64,000 nucleotides of DNA. It comes from Planctomycetota bacterium (lineage in GTDB: Bacteria; Planctomycetota; Planctomycetia; Pirellulales; Pirellulaceae). Of the stretch, positions 1 to 9,194 are shown one piece after another. Where the stretch lies: assembly GCA_027619595.1 (NCBI GenBank), contig JAQCHP010000007.1, positions 1-64,000 of the forward strand, read 5' to 3'. Positions within the stretch are counted from its first letter, which is position 1, and each line of letters opens with the position of its first letter. Below the pieces are notes generated by a model that did not search any database, was not told the DNA's origin, and worked only from the letters and a program-made list of their open reading frames with translations. Made by a program: the position numbers and the translations under genes.

Positions 1-35
1 TCACTTTACCAATCTGGCTCAGGCCCGATCTTTTC

Positions 36-75
36 GTACGCAAAATAAATCAGCTACGGCGTTGCCCGGTGGGCT
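36..75 (-). repeat. Dispersed ~35-bp repeat, copy 1
   Basis: The stretch reading cgcaaaataaatcagctacg (40-59) and continuing to about 75 recurs with about three differences at 59218-59255. Both copies lie 3' of a minus-strand gene, here 25-65 bases after the CHRD gene stop at 100. On the minus strand it reads GGGCAACGCCGTAGC followed by an A/T-rich TTATTTTGCG. The full extent cannot be judged because the window starts at base 1. Whether it is a genome-wide repeat family is inference. Confidence 0.6.
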
Positions 76-99
76 GCGAACGAGATTTGAATGCAACCT

Positions 100-615
100 T
101 TAACGGCGCTTCCGCAACTGTAAGAGGCCAAGACCAGCAAGAGCCAACAAACCGGACGTTGCGGGTTCCGGAACAACAAAGTTGACGACCTGACCTCGGA
201 TCTCTCCCCCAACCTTAAAGGTTGAATGTATGTTGATCTACGTCTTTCCGCCCAATACATCCGCGAAATTCGCCGGTGGGATGATGCCGTTACCTGAGAT
301 ACTACCGGACGTCGCGGCAGTAAACGCCAAGCCAAATACGACTCCCGCTGGCGATCCGGCCGCTGCATACCCGTGTATGTGAGCGTTGTTTGCGGTTCCG
401 ATTAACCCGGAAAACGTGCCGTTAACGCTCATCGCACCGGAAGTGTCATCGAAGGTGACTACGGCGGTTCCCGATCCGGGAGTTACCACCGCGGGCGTTT
501 CTTGAAGGCCATCAATGAGCACATTGGCTGTCCACAACGCGGCTTGGGCCGATGTCGCAAACAAGGAAAGAATTGCGGCAGTAAAAACGATCCGGAAACT
601 ACGACACGCATTCAT
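100..615 (-). pseudogene. CHRD-domain PEP-CTERM secreted protein interrupted by an in-frame TAG
   Basis: The N-terminus is a signal peptide (about residues 1-25, ending AQA). A CHRD domain follows, with the family's AHIHG motif near residue 80. Reading stops at a TAG at 238-240 right after GGKT. The same frame continues past it with INIHST, GGEIRGQV, VPEPAT, a hydrophobic segment and a terminal RKRR, ending at TAA 100-102. CHRD proteins normally have GKTYVNIHT at this point, so the TAG replaces an expected Tyr codon (TAC or TAT), a single-base change. The downstream part is a textbook PEP-CTERM sorting signal, which exosortase recognises and cleaves for surface attachment. Without readthrough the product loses the end of the CHRD fold and its sorting tail. 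Alternatives are a recent nonsense mutation, amber readthrough, or a sequencing error. The domain call is secure; gene status is not. Confidence 0.75.
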
Positions 616-835
616 TGGAAGCCCCCTTAGCTTTCAAAGCACACAGCCCGACTTACGGAACTTGGCGTTCCGCCGGAAAAAACTGGCACAATCAACGAGC
701 CGACCCGACGCAGCGGCCAGTCTAATGCTTAAATGCGACTTGTCAAGCAAATTCTCCCATCCAATGGCTCGCACGAGGCGCTGGAGCCGAACTGCCACTG
801 CTCTTCCCCGAACGCAAATGGTGCGCCGGGAGGTG

Positions 836-2395
836 CTAGTGGGCGATCTTCCCCCAATATTTTTCCAACGCGCCCGGGGCATGGAAATCAGGACTATTAT
901 CCAAGTCGTGGCAGCTCAAACAGGTATCGGCATGGAGTTCCGCATGCATTTGAGTTTGTAAGGCTTTCTTCTGCGATTCGGTCGCTTTAAGGGCTCCGCT
1001 CTCCGCGGCAACGTGGCTCGCGCCTGGCCCGTGGCAGTTTTCGCAACCGTTGCCGTGCATGGCACGCGACTTTTCAAAGTCCAAGTAGCCAGTGACGTAG
1101 GGAAAAAACTCCTGGGGATTCCAACCCGTGACATGACAACTCAGACATTCGGGATCGTGATGACGCGGAACGTGGGACCGCTCCTTGGGAGTATGCAACG
1201 ATTCCGTAGCATGAGCATGTGGTGTCTGCTTCCATTTTTCGTATTCCGCCTCATGGCATTCGGCACACGCGTCCGACCCCACAAATTTTCGCCCCGTCGG
1301 ATGCGGGATAGGTTCTAGCCCGAGTCTTTTTAATCCTTCTGTCTTCAGTTGCAGCTGATACGCGGCCAACGAGTTCATCATTGGGGGAGCATCGGGATAA
1401 CGAGCATCAAGCGGCACACGAGCGTAGCGTACCTTAAGCTGTCCCGGTTCACCGTAGATTCCCACCACGCCAACATACATACCCTTCGTCCCCACTTGAA
1501 TCATGCGTCCGCGGGCTCCCTCCACTGCCCGAATCTGATTCGCCGGTTCGCCTGCCCCCGCCGAAGTGACAACGAGCTGAAAATCAGGGTACTTGCGCGC
1601 AAGTTCCTCGGATTCTTCGTCGGTCGCGTGCGCTAGCATCACCGTCACATGACAATTTTGCTTTCGCATCTCGTGTAGCACGCCAGGCAATGATTTTCCG
1701 ATACTCTGTTTTTCGATTTCCGGGGAATTAACTTCGTGTGCATAGGTATCGCCCAGCACGGCGGTGATACCGATTCGAACGCCGTTCTTTTCCACCACGT
1801 GAAATCGTTTTTCGATCATCCCCAAAATATTCACATTAGCGCATACGAAGGGGGCACCTTGGCTTGTACCTTCACCTACCACCACGCTCACAAGGTCGCC
1901 CACCGAGAGACGAAGGTCATCGGGCCCCAAACCTACGGCCTCGTATTGCATCGCCCGTAACGCGTCAATGGTCGCGCTAAACTGAATTTCTGCCTGTTTC
2001 CCATAGCGGCGGACTTGATTGCCCACATCTAGCGGCACAATCGGCCAGCCTTTCTCGTGGCGTAGGATCGACAGAAGGGAAAAACGCCGAGCCAGCCCCC
2101 CTTTTTGATTCGCTAATCCGGTACAACCGCAAGGCTCAATGTAGCCATATTGCCTCCCTGATAGGAACAAGACAGCACGCGGCTTCTCCGGTAGTTCCCA
2201 ACCGCGAAATGGGTCTTCAAGGTCCGGAGCCTGCGTTGCCGGAGGTTCTAGATTCGGGAGTCCAGTGTCAGAAGATTCACCGGCCGCCAAAACCATTCCC
2301 CATCGCGGTCGAATGATGCTCCCACCGAATAACAATGCGATCCCAAGGAAGATCCACAGTCCGCCCGTCCTGCGGGGATTCACTCGTGCCAACAT
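836..2395 (-). CDS. Tetraheme cytochrome c with degenerate 5'-nucleotidase-like domain
   Basis: A membrane-anchored, probably periplasmic protein with a hydrophobic N-terminal segment of about 20 residues. The middle part resembles the metallophosphoesterase/5'-nucleotidase fold: PCGC near residue 89, GGLARR near 99, and a VTVMLAH strand near 250. The metal ligands of active enzymes (DxH, GNHEFD, GHTH) are replaced, for example by SGRQYG and GPDDLRL, so phosphatase activity is unlikely. The C-terminal ~140 residues carry four CXXCH heme motifs (CAECH, CLSCH, CENCH, CLSCH), as in cytochrome c554-type proteins. The ATG at 2395 is preferred over 2407 because GGAG lies 6 bases upstream. It is followed across a 71-base gap by the DUF1573 gene upstream on the same strand. 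Electron partner and role are unknown. Confidence 0.8.
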   Translation of the reverse strand: MLARVNPRRTGGLWIFLGIALLFGGSIIRPRWGMVLAAGESSDTGLPNLEPPATQAPDLEDPFRGWELPEKPRAVLFLSGRQYGYIEPCGCTGLANQKGGLARRFSLLSILRHEKGWPIVPLDVGNQVRRYGKQAEIQFSATIDALRAMQYEAVGLGPDDLRLSVGDLVSVVVGEGTSQGAPFVCANVNILGMIEKRFHVVEKNGVRIGITAVLGDTYAHEVNSPEIEKQSIGKSLPGVLHEMRKQNCHVTVMLAHATDEESEELARKYPDFQLVVTSAGAGEPANQIRAVEGARGRMIQVGTKGMYVGVVGIYGEPGQLKVRYARVPLDARYPDAPPMMNSLAAYQLQLKTEGLKRLGLEPIPHPTGRKFVGSDACAECHEAEYEKWKQTPHAHATESLHTPKERSHVPRHHDPECLSCHVTGWNPQEFFPYVTGYLDFEKSRAMHGNGCENCHGPGASHVAAESGALKATESQKKALQTQMHAELHADTCLSCHDLDNSPDFHAPGALEKYWGKIAH

Positions 2396-2466
2396 CAACG
2401 ACTCCATTCCTAGCGGCTTAATCCCACGAATACAATCTTGTCAGTCATCCCCGCCGCTGCGCAGGC

Positions 2467-3699
2467 CTACTTTATTCCAAATCGAACATAAATCGATACG
2501 GTGGGAGTATCGGGATGATTAGTTTTCAAATCAATACGTCCTAAATCAGCGTTCGAATTTCCGGAAAGTCGACTTATCGGCGCGTGTCCTGGGTCGATAT
2601 GGATCTTGATCGGCACCTTGGTGACGATACCCTGATTAAAGGGTTGTGCCTCGCCGACCTCCACGCGAAAAATGCCAGGCGGTTCGCTGGCAACCTGCTC
2701 AAACTCTATTTTTTCGCGATGCGGACCACGCACTATTGCCATCGCCTCGCGGACTCCCCCCGTGGTGCCGTCGACCACACCCCAATTCAGCACCTGAGTG
2801 TCTGCCTGGATGCCGGCTCCCATGAGCGTAATGTCGCTAATACATGTGCCGGAAATGAAGATTTCGAGCATATCCATGTCATCGTAATTTGTTGCCAACC
2901 GTAGGATTTGCGAGAAGTTGCCCATCGGAAGTCCGGGTAGTATTCGAAGGACTACATGATATCCGTGTCGCGTGTCAGCTTCCTGAGCTAATTCGTCGGG
3001 CCCCAATGGACGGGCCTCAAACTGAAACTGCGGTGCAAGTTCAGGCATCGCCCACTCATGCTCCGCCAGGGATAACGGCTGATCACGATAACTGTAGACT
3101 CGCACGTCAAACTGCTGAGTCTCATGGACTGAGATCCGATCTACCCGTAAACGTCCGGGGACAGCACGGAGAATGTTGGTAATGCGGCCTTCGATTTGCA
3201 AAAGCACCGTCGGTTGCGTGGGATCGTTCGTCTTGAGCGTCGCGCCGTGACGAAATTCCTCGTCGAACCCTTGAGTCTTCCATTCCAGAACGACCTTGGT
3301 CGATTCGCCCGGCGCCAAGCTCGACTGACCAACCTTCGCACCGGTACACTTGCAAGTCGTTCGTTCCACCTCCAAGGTGAGCGGAACCCCGCCCTCGTTG
3401 GTAAGAAGAAATCCGTGACTGCCCGTCGCCTCAGCCGGCATCACACCAAAATGATGCACGGGATGATCCACGAGCAGGTGGGGTTTATCGGAAAAACTCG
3501 GCGCAATGGCCGGATTTGCCGCGCTGGCCGAGGGGTCTAGATCTTCCGGCGCCGGCGGGCTAAGCGTCACATTCGCACGAAGGTCCACCCCACCCGATTC
3601 CATCCAAAAGGCCTGCACTAGGCCGAGCAGTCCTCCCACAAGCAGACCAGCGATTGCACTGCAGACAATCTTCATGCTAACGCGAACCCTCGGTTTCAT
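2467..3699 (-). CDS. DUF1573 domain secreted/membrane-anchored protein
   Basis: The N-terminus has a basic stretch and a hydrophobic glycine/leucine-rich segment, a signal anchor or signal peptide. Around residue 85-200 is an Ig-like DUF1573 domain with the family's cysteine motif in the form TTCKCTGA (usually SCGCT) and the phrase LAPGEST. The rest looks like further beta-sandwich domains ending in HPDTPTVSIYVRFGIK. DUF1573 proteins are common secreted proteins in planctomycetes and Bacteroidetes, without a fixed biochemical role. It sits upstream of the tetraheme gene in the same direction, so co-transcription is likely. Start is uncertain: ATG 3699 gives a more basic N-region; ATG 3675 is the alternative. 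Family call is good, function unknown. Confidence 0.8.
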   Translation of the reverse strand: MKPRVRVSMKIVCSAIAGLLVGGLLGLVQAFWMESGGVDLRANVTLSPPAPEDLDPSASAANPAIAPSFSDKPHLLVDHPVHHFGVMPAEATGSHGFLLTNEGGVPLTLEVERTTCKCTGAKVGQSSLAPGESTKVVLEWKTQGFDEEFRHGATLKTNDPTQPTVLLQIEGRITNILRAVPGRLRVDRISVHETQQFDVRVYSYRDQPLSLAEHEWAMPELAPQFQFEARPLGPDELAQEADTRHGYHVVLRILPGLPMGNFSQILRLATNYDDMDMLEIFISGTCISDITLMGAGIQADTQVLNWGVVDGTTGGVREAMAIVRGPHREKIEFEQVASEPPGIFRVEVGEAQPFNQGIVTKVPIKIHIDPGHAPISRLSGNSNADLGRIDLKTNHPDTPTVSIYVRFGIK

Positions 3700-3840
3700 T
3701 TCTTCGCTGGCACCCAGCCTCTGGAATTCGAATGCCACGACAAATTCTAGGGCGATGCCCGCCAAGACATCTACCCGACTACTTGATTCCCCGCTTTGAA
3801 ATTGCCTGGAAAAATGCCGACAAAGCCACCGCCTACATCG

Positions 3841-4950
3841 CTAACCGCATTGTAGCTCGCCGCGAAGTTGCCGAGCCACCTCGGACAAGCGACAAAGTTT
3901 CTGGTAGGCCTCGTCAATCGTTGGGGGTTCGCCAGCGTCGGGGGCAAAGCCGCAGTCGGGATTGAGTGCCACTCGTCCAACGCCTAATTGCTCGACTCCT
4001 GTGCGTCCAAGGGCTGCTATTTCCTCCACCGTTTGAAGTTGTTCCGATCGAACGTCAACAACTCCGATGCCAACTCCCAAGTGTGCTGGGAGCAACTCCA
4101 AGTCACTAAGATCTCCGGTTTCTGGGTAAGCGAACTCCAGATTCACACGGTCGACTCGCAATTTTTCCAGGCGGGGGAGCAATGGTTTGTAATCCCCCGT
4201 GACGTCCGCACGTCGCTTGTAGACGCTATGGCACGAATGCAGGTGCACCTCCGCCGAAAGACCGTCAGCGATCTGATTGATTGCATCCACGGCCGCAGGG
4301 ACTTCGCGATTGGCATCCCACATCCGGTGCAATCGTTGATCATGGGAAGATGTCCCTGACATCAATTTTGGATCACAATAATACGTCAAGGCCGGATCAT
4401 CCAGTTGAATCATGTCGACACCAACCTCGGCTAAGACTTGAGCCTCCATTCTGAGGATCTCGGTCAAATGATCCATAAAATGCTGAGCCGTGGGATAAGC
4501 ATCTCGACTGTAGTCTTCGTGCCAATACCGGACGGCAATGAGAAATGGACTCGGGAGCGCGAACTTTGTGCATCGATCGGTATTTGCAACCAAAAACCTC
4601 GCATCTTCAGCAAAGACTGGACCTCCGGTCGGCATCCGGCGAACGACAACTTTGGTCGTCTTCACTTCTCCTTGATGTTCGAAACGACGGCAATCCTCAA
4701 ACCCACCGGCGCGATTGAGGAACTCTTGGATGTATTGCGTGCGACGCCATTCTCCGTCACTGACCACGTCCAATCCAGCAATCTCTTGAAGTCGGATAGC
4801 GAATCGTACGCAATCATCGAGTGCACTCTGAACTGCGGGATCGTTTGGACGTTCGTCACGCTGACTCAGCAAATCACGAACCGCTTGCGGACGCGGTAGA
4901 GAACCGATGGGGTGCGTATAGAGTACGGGAAGTTTTTTTGAAAGCGTCAT
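3841..4950 (-). CDS. Core MetE-like (cobalamin-independent methionine synthase family) methyltransferase
   Basis: At 369 residues this matches only the C-terminal catalytic half of MetE. The start has the family's THPIGSLPRP phrase. Zinc ligands can be placed: H and C in HLHSCHS, E in LEFAYPE, and C in NPDCGF. MetE proteins transfer a methyl group to a thiol at this zinc. The missing N-terminal half is the one that helps bind polyglutamylated folate in long MetE. Short forms occur in archaea and many bacteria and may use other methyl donors or a corrinoid protein. No SAM or cobalamin riboswitch is visible upstream. The in-frame codons before 4950 look non-coding, so the ATG there is chosen. 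Catalytic class is good; true methyl donor unknown. Confidence 0.8.
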   Translation of the reverse strand: MTLSKKLPVLYTHPIGSLPRPQAVRDLLSQRDERPNDPAVQSALDDCVRFAIRLQEIAGLDVVSDGEWRRTQYIQEFLNRAGGFEDCRRFEHQGEVKTTKVVVRRMPTGGPVFAEDARFLVANTDRCTKFALPSPFLIAVRYWHEDYSRDAYPTAQHFMDHLTEILRMEAQVLAEVGVDMIQLDDPALTYYCDPKLMSGTSSHDQRLHRMWDANREVPAAVDAINQIADGLSAEVHLHSCHSVYKRRADVTGDYKPLLPRLEKLRVDRVNLEFAYPETGDLSDLELLPAHLGVGIGVVDVRSEQLQTVEEIAALGRTGVEQLGVGRVALNPDCGFAPDAGEPPTIDEAYQKLCRLSEVARQLRGELQCG

Positions 4951-5185
4951 GGTATGAATGGAACTTGTGAGACGACGGGAACCGATCAGGGTACGGGAGC
5001 AATGCAAACAGTAACGGAATGGCCGTGAAACTACAGCGCCAAAATTGTGAACGACCCGCGCTACATCGATTTTGACAGCTAATAGCTAAAATAGACAGCA
5101 TTTGACCCGAAAGCAGCCGAAATGCAGAAGCCTCGCGATATACCGCCCGCGATGCGCCCCCTGTCCGCAATGGTCTTTACGACGG

Positions 5186-7495
5186 TCATGGTGGCGTCGT
5201 CATCGATTGGGCCAAGCTCTGCATCCAATCGTCGGTAGCCCGACTGTCCGGACCAGGGGGTTGTTCGGCCGACCAGTTCGGGCTAGGCCCGGGATCCGGT
5301 AGAATCTGTCGTGACAGTGCATGCTCTTCGTGCGGATTGAGACGGTCCAGTTCCATGGCATGCACCGCGGCAGAATGGGCCGCAGGACCGTGGCCAGCCA
5401 GGTGAGCAAGCCAAGCATATTCTGCTTGCAACGGAGCAAAACTCGGATAACGCCTACGAGCTTGTTCAAACAGAGACAAGGCCTGAGCGAGCAATTCCTT
5501 TTCATTTGTCGTCCGATACGCGGCCAAGTGCCAGATTCCGATTTGTCGAAGTGCGCCCGAAGATCTTGGTTGCAATTCGATGACGCGGCGGGAGGCCTCC
5601 ATAAATTGTTCCTGCCAGCGGACCGTCTCGTTCGCATTCCTATTCAAATGCGATTGCAGCCATACCGCGTGACTCATCGCAGCCAGACGCATCCACGGCT
5701 GCGGCGATAGCGGGTCCGCCATCGCACCCCGCTGGTAGGCGTCGAGTGCTTGTTTCCACCGGACGTCGGCGGCGTCCCTCCCCTGCCCCGCCTGTTGCAC
5801 CAACAGATCCCCTTCGGCAAGTGATGCTTGCATTTGCACCATCGGCCAATAGGCCCATTGTACGACCACGATCATCAGGACCGCGCAAATTCCGGGCCCC
5901 CACCAGGGGAGCGGCCGGGGCGTCGCCCCTGACGAGCGGGCCGCGAGAATCCCCCAGAGGACAGCCAAACCGACGGCGACACCGGCAAAACTTACACCGC
6001 CTGCTCCCATCAAATGGACCATCAGCATCAGGAGCGCAAGCCAAATCCACGATGTTGGCAGCTCGCCGTCATGTACCCAATCCCAACCTTGTGCGAGACA
6101 ACCAATCGCTATCGGCAGACCTAGCCAAATCAGTACTCCGTCAGGAGGAAAGCCCACGATCGCACCCAGCAAGAACGCAAAAAAGTAACCTGCTGCGGCT
6201 CCACCCACGGCCCACACGACAGATTCGCGCGACGCAGCCGAGCTGACAAGCTGAGTGGCAGTTGGGAGAAACGGCTCGGGAGCCGACTGAGTACGCACCA
6301 TCGTCCCCAGTAGCAAAAAACTTAAGAGGGCCGGGAGTCCTAGTACAGCCGCCAATTCGAAGAACATATTGTGAGGATCTGCAATCGTCTCGCTCGATTG
6401 CGGCAATTTATAAGCCGTATAGGTGTCCTGAAACTGACCGGGACCGCAGCCGAAGAGCGGGTAATCCCAGATCATTGCCCACGTGGCCTGCCAGTACTCC
6501 AGTCGATAGCTCAACGATTGCCAGGCGGAACGTATCGGTCCCTCTGGCAAGTGGCCCAACGCCGCCAATATGACGATTGTCCCGGCCGCGATCAGCAAAG
6601 CCACAACCAACCGCCTTTGCTGCCGAGAAGGGCAGCTACCCAAAACTGCCAGCGAACTTCCGATCAGGAAGGCCGCATGCGCCGATCGACTATTTGTGAG
6701 CCAAAAACAACCGACCAACAACGCCATGATCACCCATAGTGATACCGTAAACTGGCGGTTACCGCGTTCACGCGTACCTCGTACCGCCAATGCCACGACG
6801 ATCCCTAACCAAGGAAGGAGGAAGCCGGCCAAAGAATTGGTAAGTGCGAAGGTGGCCAAGGGTTCTGGACTCCGCAACCGATTTTCGAATTGAGTTCGTA
6901 ACGCTGAACCCGCCGGAGCATCGATTCGCAAATCTCGCAGCGTCGTATCCGGATCCTGCTCATAGGCCAATCTCATTCGAGGTTGTGTGTACAGCACTTG
7001 ATGGAAGCCGTGCGCCGCAAAGATTACGGCCATACTGACCATCACGAGTACGAGACATCGCTGATGTACAGGCTCGACCAAGATTTGTCGGCACAAGAAC
7101 GGCATGGTGAAGACAAGTACCCACCGCGCCCAATCGTTCGCTGCAAGCCGCTGGTTGCCGGTCCGCATGGCCCACCAAGTACTGATACTGAGCAATACGA
7201 GCAGTATTAACCAAACGATATCAATTCGACCAACGCGTGCCAGTACGCCGGATCTCGAATTCGTTGCACACGCCAAGGCCCAGGTGACAAGCCACAGGAC
7301 CCAAGCAACCGCCAACACAACGCTTGTTCCGACATATCCGTCTGATTCGCTCGGAATGAGCGGCGTTGCCACACATAGCGCGAATAGCCCGGCCGGTATC
7401 AATTTGGCCATGAGCGGCACGCTCGACGTACCGTTGTCGGCGGGCGTCGAACGGACATGTCTACGCCCACCTTGGCTGCGCGGAGCACGATTCAC
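5186..7495 (-). CDS. O-antigen ligase / Wzy-like polymerase family membrane protein with TPR-like tail
   Basis: A 769-residue polytopic membrane protein with about a dozen hydrophobic segments. The Wzy_C/O-antigen ligase signature region lies around residues 330-365, with W..YPLFGCGPGQF and DPHNMFFELAAVLGLPA; members move polymerised glycan from a lipid carrier or polymerise it. After the last membrane segment (about 560) the C-terminus is soluble and helical with TPR-like character (SLFEQARRRYPSFAPLQAEYAWLAH), seen in other planctomycete ligases. It starts with GTG at 7495, overlapping the stop of the upstream glycosyl-1-phosphate transferase gene in a GTGA junction, so the two are translationally coupled and probably act on the same undecaprenyl-linked glycan. 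Ligase versus polymerase cannot be told apart here. Confidence 0.8.
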   Translation of the reverse strand: MNRAPRSQGGRRHVRSTPADNGTSSVPLMAKLIPAGLFALCVATPLIPSESDGYVGTSVVLAVAWVLWLVTWALACATNSRSGVLARVGRIDIVWLILLVLLSISTWWAMRTGNQRLAANDWARWVLVFTMPFLCRQILVEPVHQRCLVLVMVSMAVIFAAHGFHQVLYTQPRMRLAYEQDPDTTLRDLRIDAPAGSALRTQFENRLRSPEPLATFALTNSLAGFLLPWLGIVVALAVRGTRERGNRQFTVSLWVIMALLVGCFWLTNSRSAHAAFLIGSSLAVLGSCPSRQQRRLVVALLIAAGTIVILAALGHLPEGPIRSAWQSLSYRLEYWQATWAMIWDYPLFGCGPGQFQDTYTAYKLPQSSETIADPHNMFFELAAVLGLPALLSFLLLGTMVRTQSAPEPFLPTATQLVSSAASRESVVWAVGGAAAGYFFAFLLGAIVGFPPDGVLIWLGLPIAIGCLAQGWDWVHDGELPTSWIWLALLMLMVHLMGAGGVSFAGVAVGLAVLWGILAARSSGATPRPLPWWGPGICAVLMIVVVQWAYWPMVQMQASLAEGDLLVQQAGQGRDAADVRWKQALDAYQRGAMADPLSPQPWMRLAAMSHAVWLQSHLNRNANETVRWQEQFMEASRRVIELQPRSSGALRQIGIWHLAAYRTTNEKELLAQALSLFEQARRRYPSFAPLQAEYAWLAHLAGHGPAAHSAAVHAMELDRLNPHEEHALSRQILPDPGPSPNWSAEQPPGPDSRATDDWMQSLAQSMTTPP

Positions 7496-8601
7496 GTGGC
7501 AGTTTCTCCACCGCTTTCCAGCATGGCGATCACTCCTAAGACACAGCTTACGATGACGACAATCAACCCAGCTCCGAGATTGTCAACGCGGTGCAACAAA
7601 ACAGCCGCCAGGCAACACGTTGTCGACAGCAAGTGAATCGTGACAACGGCGTACGGACGCGCCAATCCCCGCGCCACCAACCGATGGGAAAAGTGTCGGC
7701 GATCTGCTTGGAAAACGCTTCTCCCTTCGCGCGATCGAATCCACAGAACCGAAAGCATGTCATACAAAGGGACGGCCATGATCAATAGCGGCGCGAGGGT
7801 GGCGTGCCACGTACCTGGTTGATAACTGGCATAACTCGCCTGCATCGTGACAACAGCCAAACAAAATCCGAGAAAATAACTTCCCGCATCCCCCATGAAC
7901 AATCGGGCCGGTGAGGCGTTGTGATACAGGAAGCCCAGATTAGCGCCCAGTATCACGCCGAGCAAACCGGCCAAGAACCACTGTGGACCCTTCGCTTCAG
8001 GATTGGGGCCCCAAAGTAAAATCGCCATCAGCGCCGCACAGGCAATCGCTGCACATCCACTACTGAGCCCATCCATGTTGTCCATCATATTGAATGCGTT
8101 CACGAGCATTACGATCCAGATCACACTAATACAACTTGTGACCCACGGTTGAGAAACATACAACGTGAGCTTCCATTCACCCCCGCCAACGGCTATCGCG
8201 GCAATTACAAATTGACAAGTAAGCCGAAGCTGCCAAGGCAGTCGCCAGCAGTCATCGGCAAACCCCAACAACATGGCCATGGTTGCCAGACCGAGTAACA
8301 ACATGAGCGATCCAACTGATGAGCGCAGCCCGTCGACGTGAAGTGCCAATTCCATTGGCAGTTGGCTCTGCAACCAAACTGGATAGTACTGAGCGATCCA
8401 TTGCAGTGTCAGCAGCGGCGCGACGACGGCGAACCAAATCGCCAGTCCGCCCCCTAACGGAACCGGACGTGCATGATCCTTGCGCTGGGATGGATGATCA
8501 TAGAACCGCCGCTCCATCGCCCAACGACGCACCAACCCACCGGCCAACCAGCTCAGGATCATGACGGGCAACACAGTCGCCAACACAAACAGACCCTTCA
8601 T
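7492..8601 (-). CDS. Undecaprenyl-phosphate sugar-1-phosphate transferase (WecA/MraY family)
   Basis: An integral membrane enzyme of the glycosyltransferase 4 family, 369 residues. Diagnostic motifs are DHARPVPLGGGLA near residue 42, GFADDCWRLPW near 113 (the Mg-binding DD), NAFNMMDNMDGLSSG near 164, and FMGDAGSYFLGF near 235. Such enzymes start envelope polysaccharide synthesis by putting a sugar-1-phosphate from a UDP-sugar onto undecaprenyl phosphate. The motif set fits WecA/TagO-like enzymes better than MraY. The coupled downstream gene is an O-antigen ligase homologue, so the pair likely belongs to surface glycan synthesis. The donor sugar is not evident. Confidence 0.88.
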   Translation of the reverse strand: MKGLFVLATVLPVMILSWLAGGLVRRWAMERRFYDHPSQRKDHARPVPLGGGLAIWFAVVAPLLTLQWIAQYYPVWLQSQLPMELALHVDGLRSSVGSLMLLLGLATMAMLLGFADDCWRLPWQLRLTCQFVIAAIAVGGGEWKLTLYVSQPWVTSCISVIWIVMLVNAFNMMDNMDGLSSGCAAIACAALMAILLWGPNPEAKGPQWFLAGLLGVILGANLGFLYHNASPARLFMGDAGSYFLGFCLAVVTMQASYASYQPGTWHATLAPLLIMAVPLYDMLSVLWIRSREGRSVFQADRRHFSHRLVARGLARPYAVVTIHLLSTTCCLAAVLLHRVDNLGAGLIVVIVSCVLGVIAMLESGGETAT

Positions 8602-8641
8602 CGTACTTGCCCCTCGATCGCCGGCGCAGTTGGCCTAGGAA

Positions 8642-9172
8642 TTAGCTTTCGCCGCGTAGCGTCTGACGACATTGCGTGAAGAACTCATGATAGTCGGGCC
8701 GTTGGTAGTCGGGGTACGTCCAGGGCTGTTGTTGCCAGGTCCGGCCACGGTAACAAAGGGTAATTTCGGCATAGATCCCTTGACTCAAATAGATCCGATG
8801 GGCGTGATCCTTGGTCGAAGCCAGCACCAATTTCGCTTGAGAAAGGTAGCCAGGGTCCAGGTTGAGGGGGCGCAGTTCGGTACAAGGCGAAGTTGCGGCA
8901 AATTCTCGTTCCCAAGTATTCGTGAGATTCTTGACCGTGGGCAAATCGGCCGGATCGAACCGTTGCCGAAACGTCAGAAAGGTCTTCAGTAGGTCTGGTC
9001 CCATGCTCGAAGCATAATAATTCGTTTCGCGAAACTCGAATCGAGCACTCACGTGTTCGACCGGCCCCCATTCCCGTTCTGCACGCTGACGTGCCCAATC
9101 CAGTGCATCGCCGTGACGACTGAAGGCCGCCAAAATCAAGACGACTGGTTCGTGCTGTGACGTACTGCCCAT
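8642..9172 (-). CDS. DUF4416 family protein
   Basis: A soluble protein of 176 residues with the DUF4416 pattern: an early strand ILAAFSRHGDALDWA, an FEFRETNYYASSMG stretch near 45, the core LNLDPGYLS..KLVLASTKDHAHRIYL near 105, and a C-terminal TYPDYQRPDYHEFF. The family occurs in planctomycetes and other anaerobe-rich phyla and has no assigned function. The start at ATG 9172 avoids a long Arg/Pro-rich leader. It sits 22 bases downstream of proS and 40 bases upstream of the WecA-like gene, all on one strand, so it could be co-transcribed with either. Confidence 0.8.
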   Translation of the reverse strand: MGSTSQHEPVVLILAAFSRHGDALDWARQRAEREWGPVEHVSARFEFRETNYYASSMGPDLLKTFLTFRQRFDPADLPTVKNLTNTWEREFAATSPCTELRPLNLDPGYLSQAKLVLASTKDHAHRIYLSQGIYAEITLCYRGRTWQQQPWTYPDYQRPDYHEFFTQCRQTLRGES

Positions 9173-9194
9173 GGGTTTCACGTGTGACTGATTG

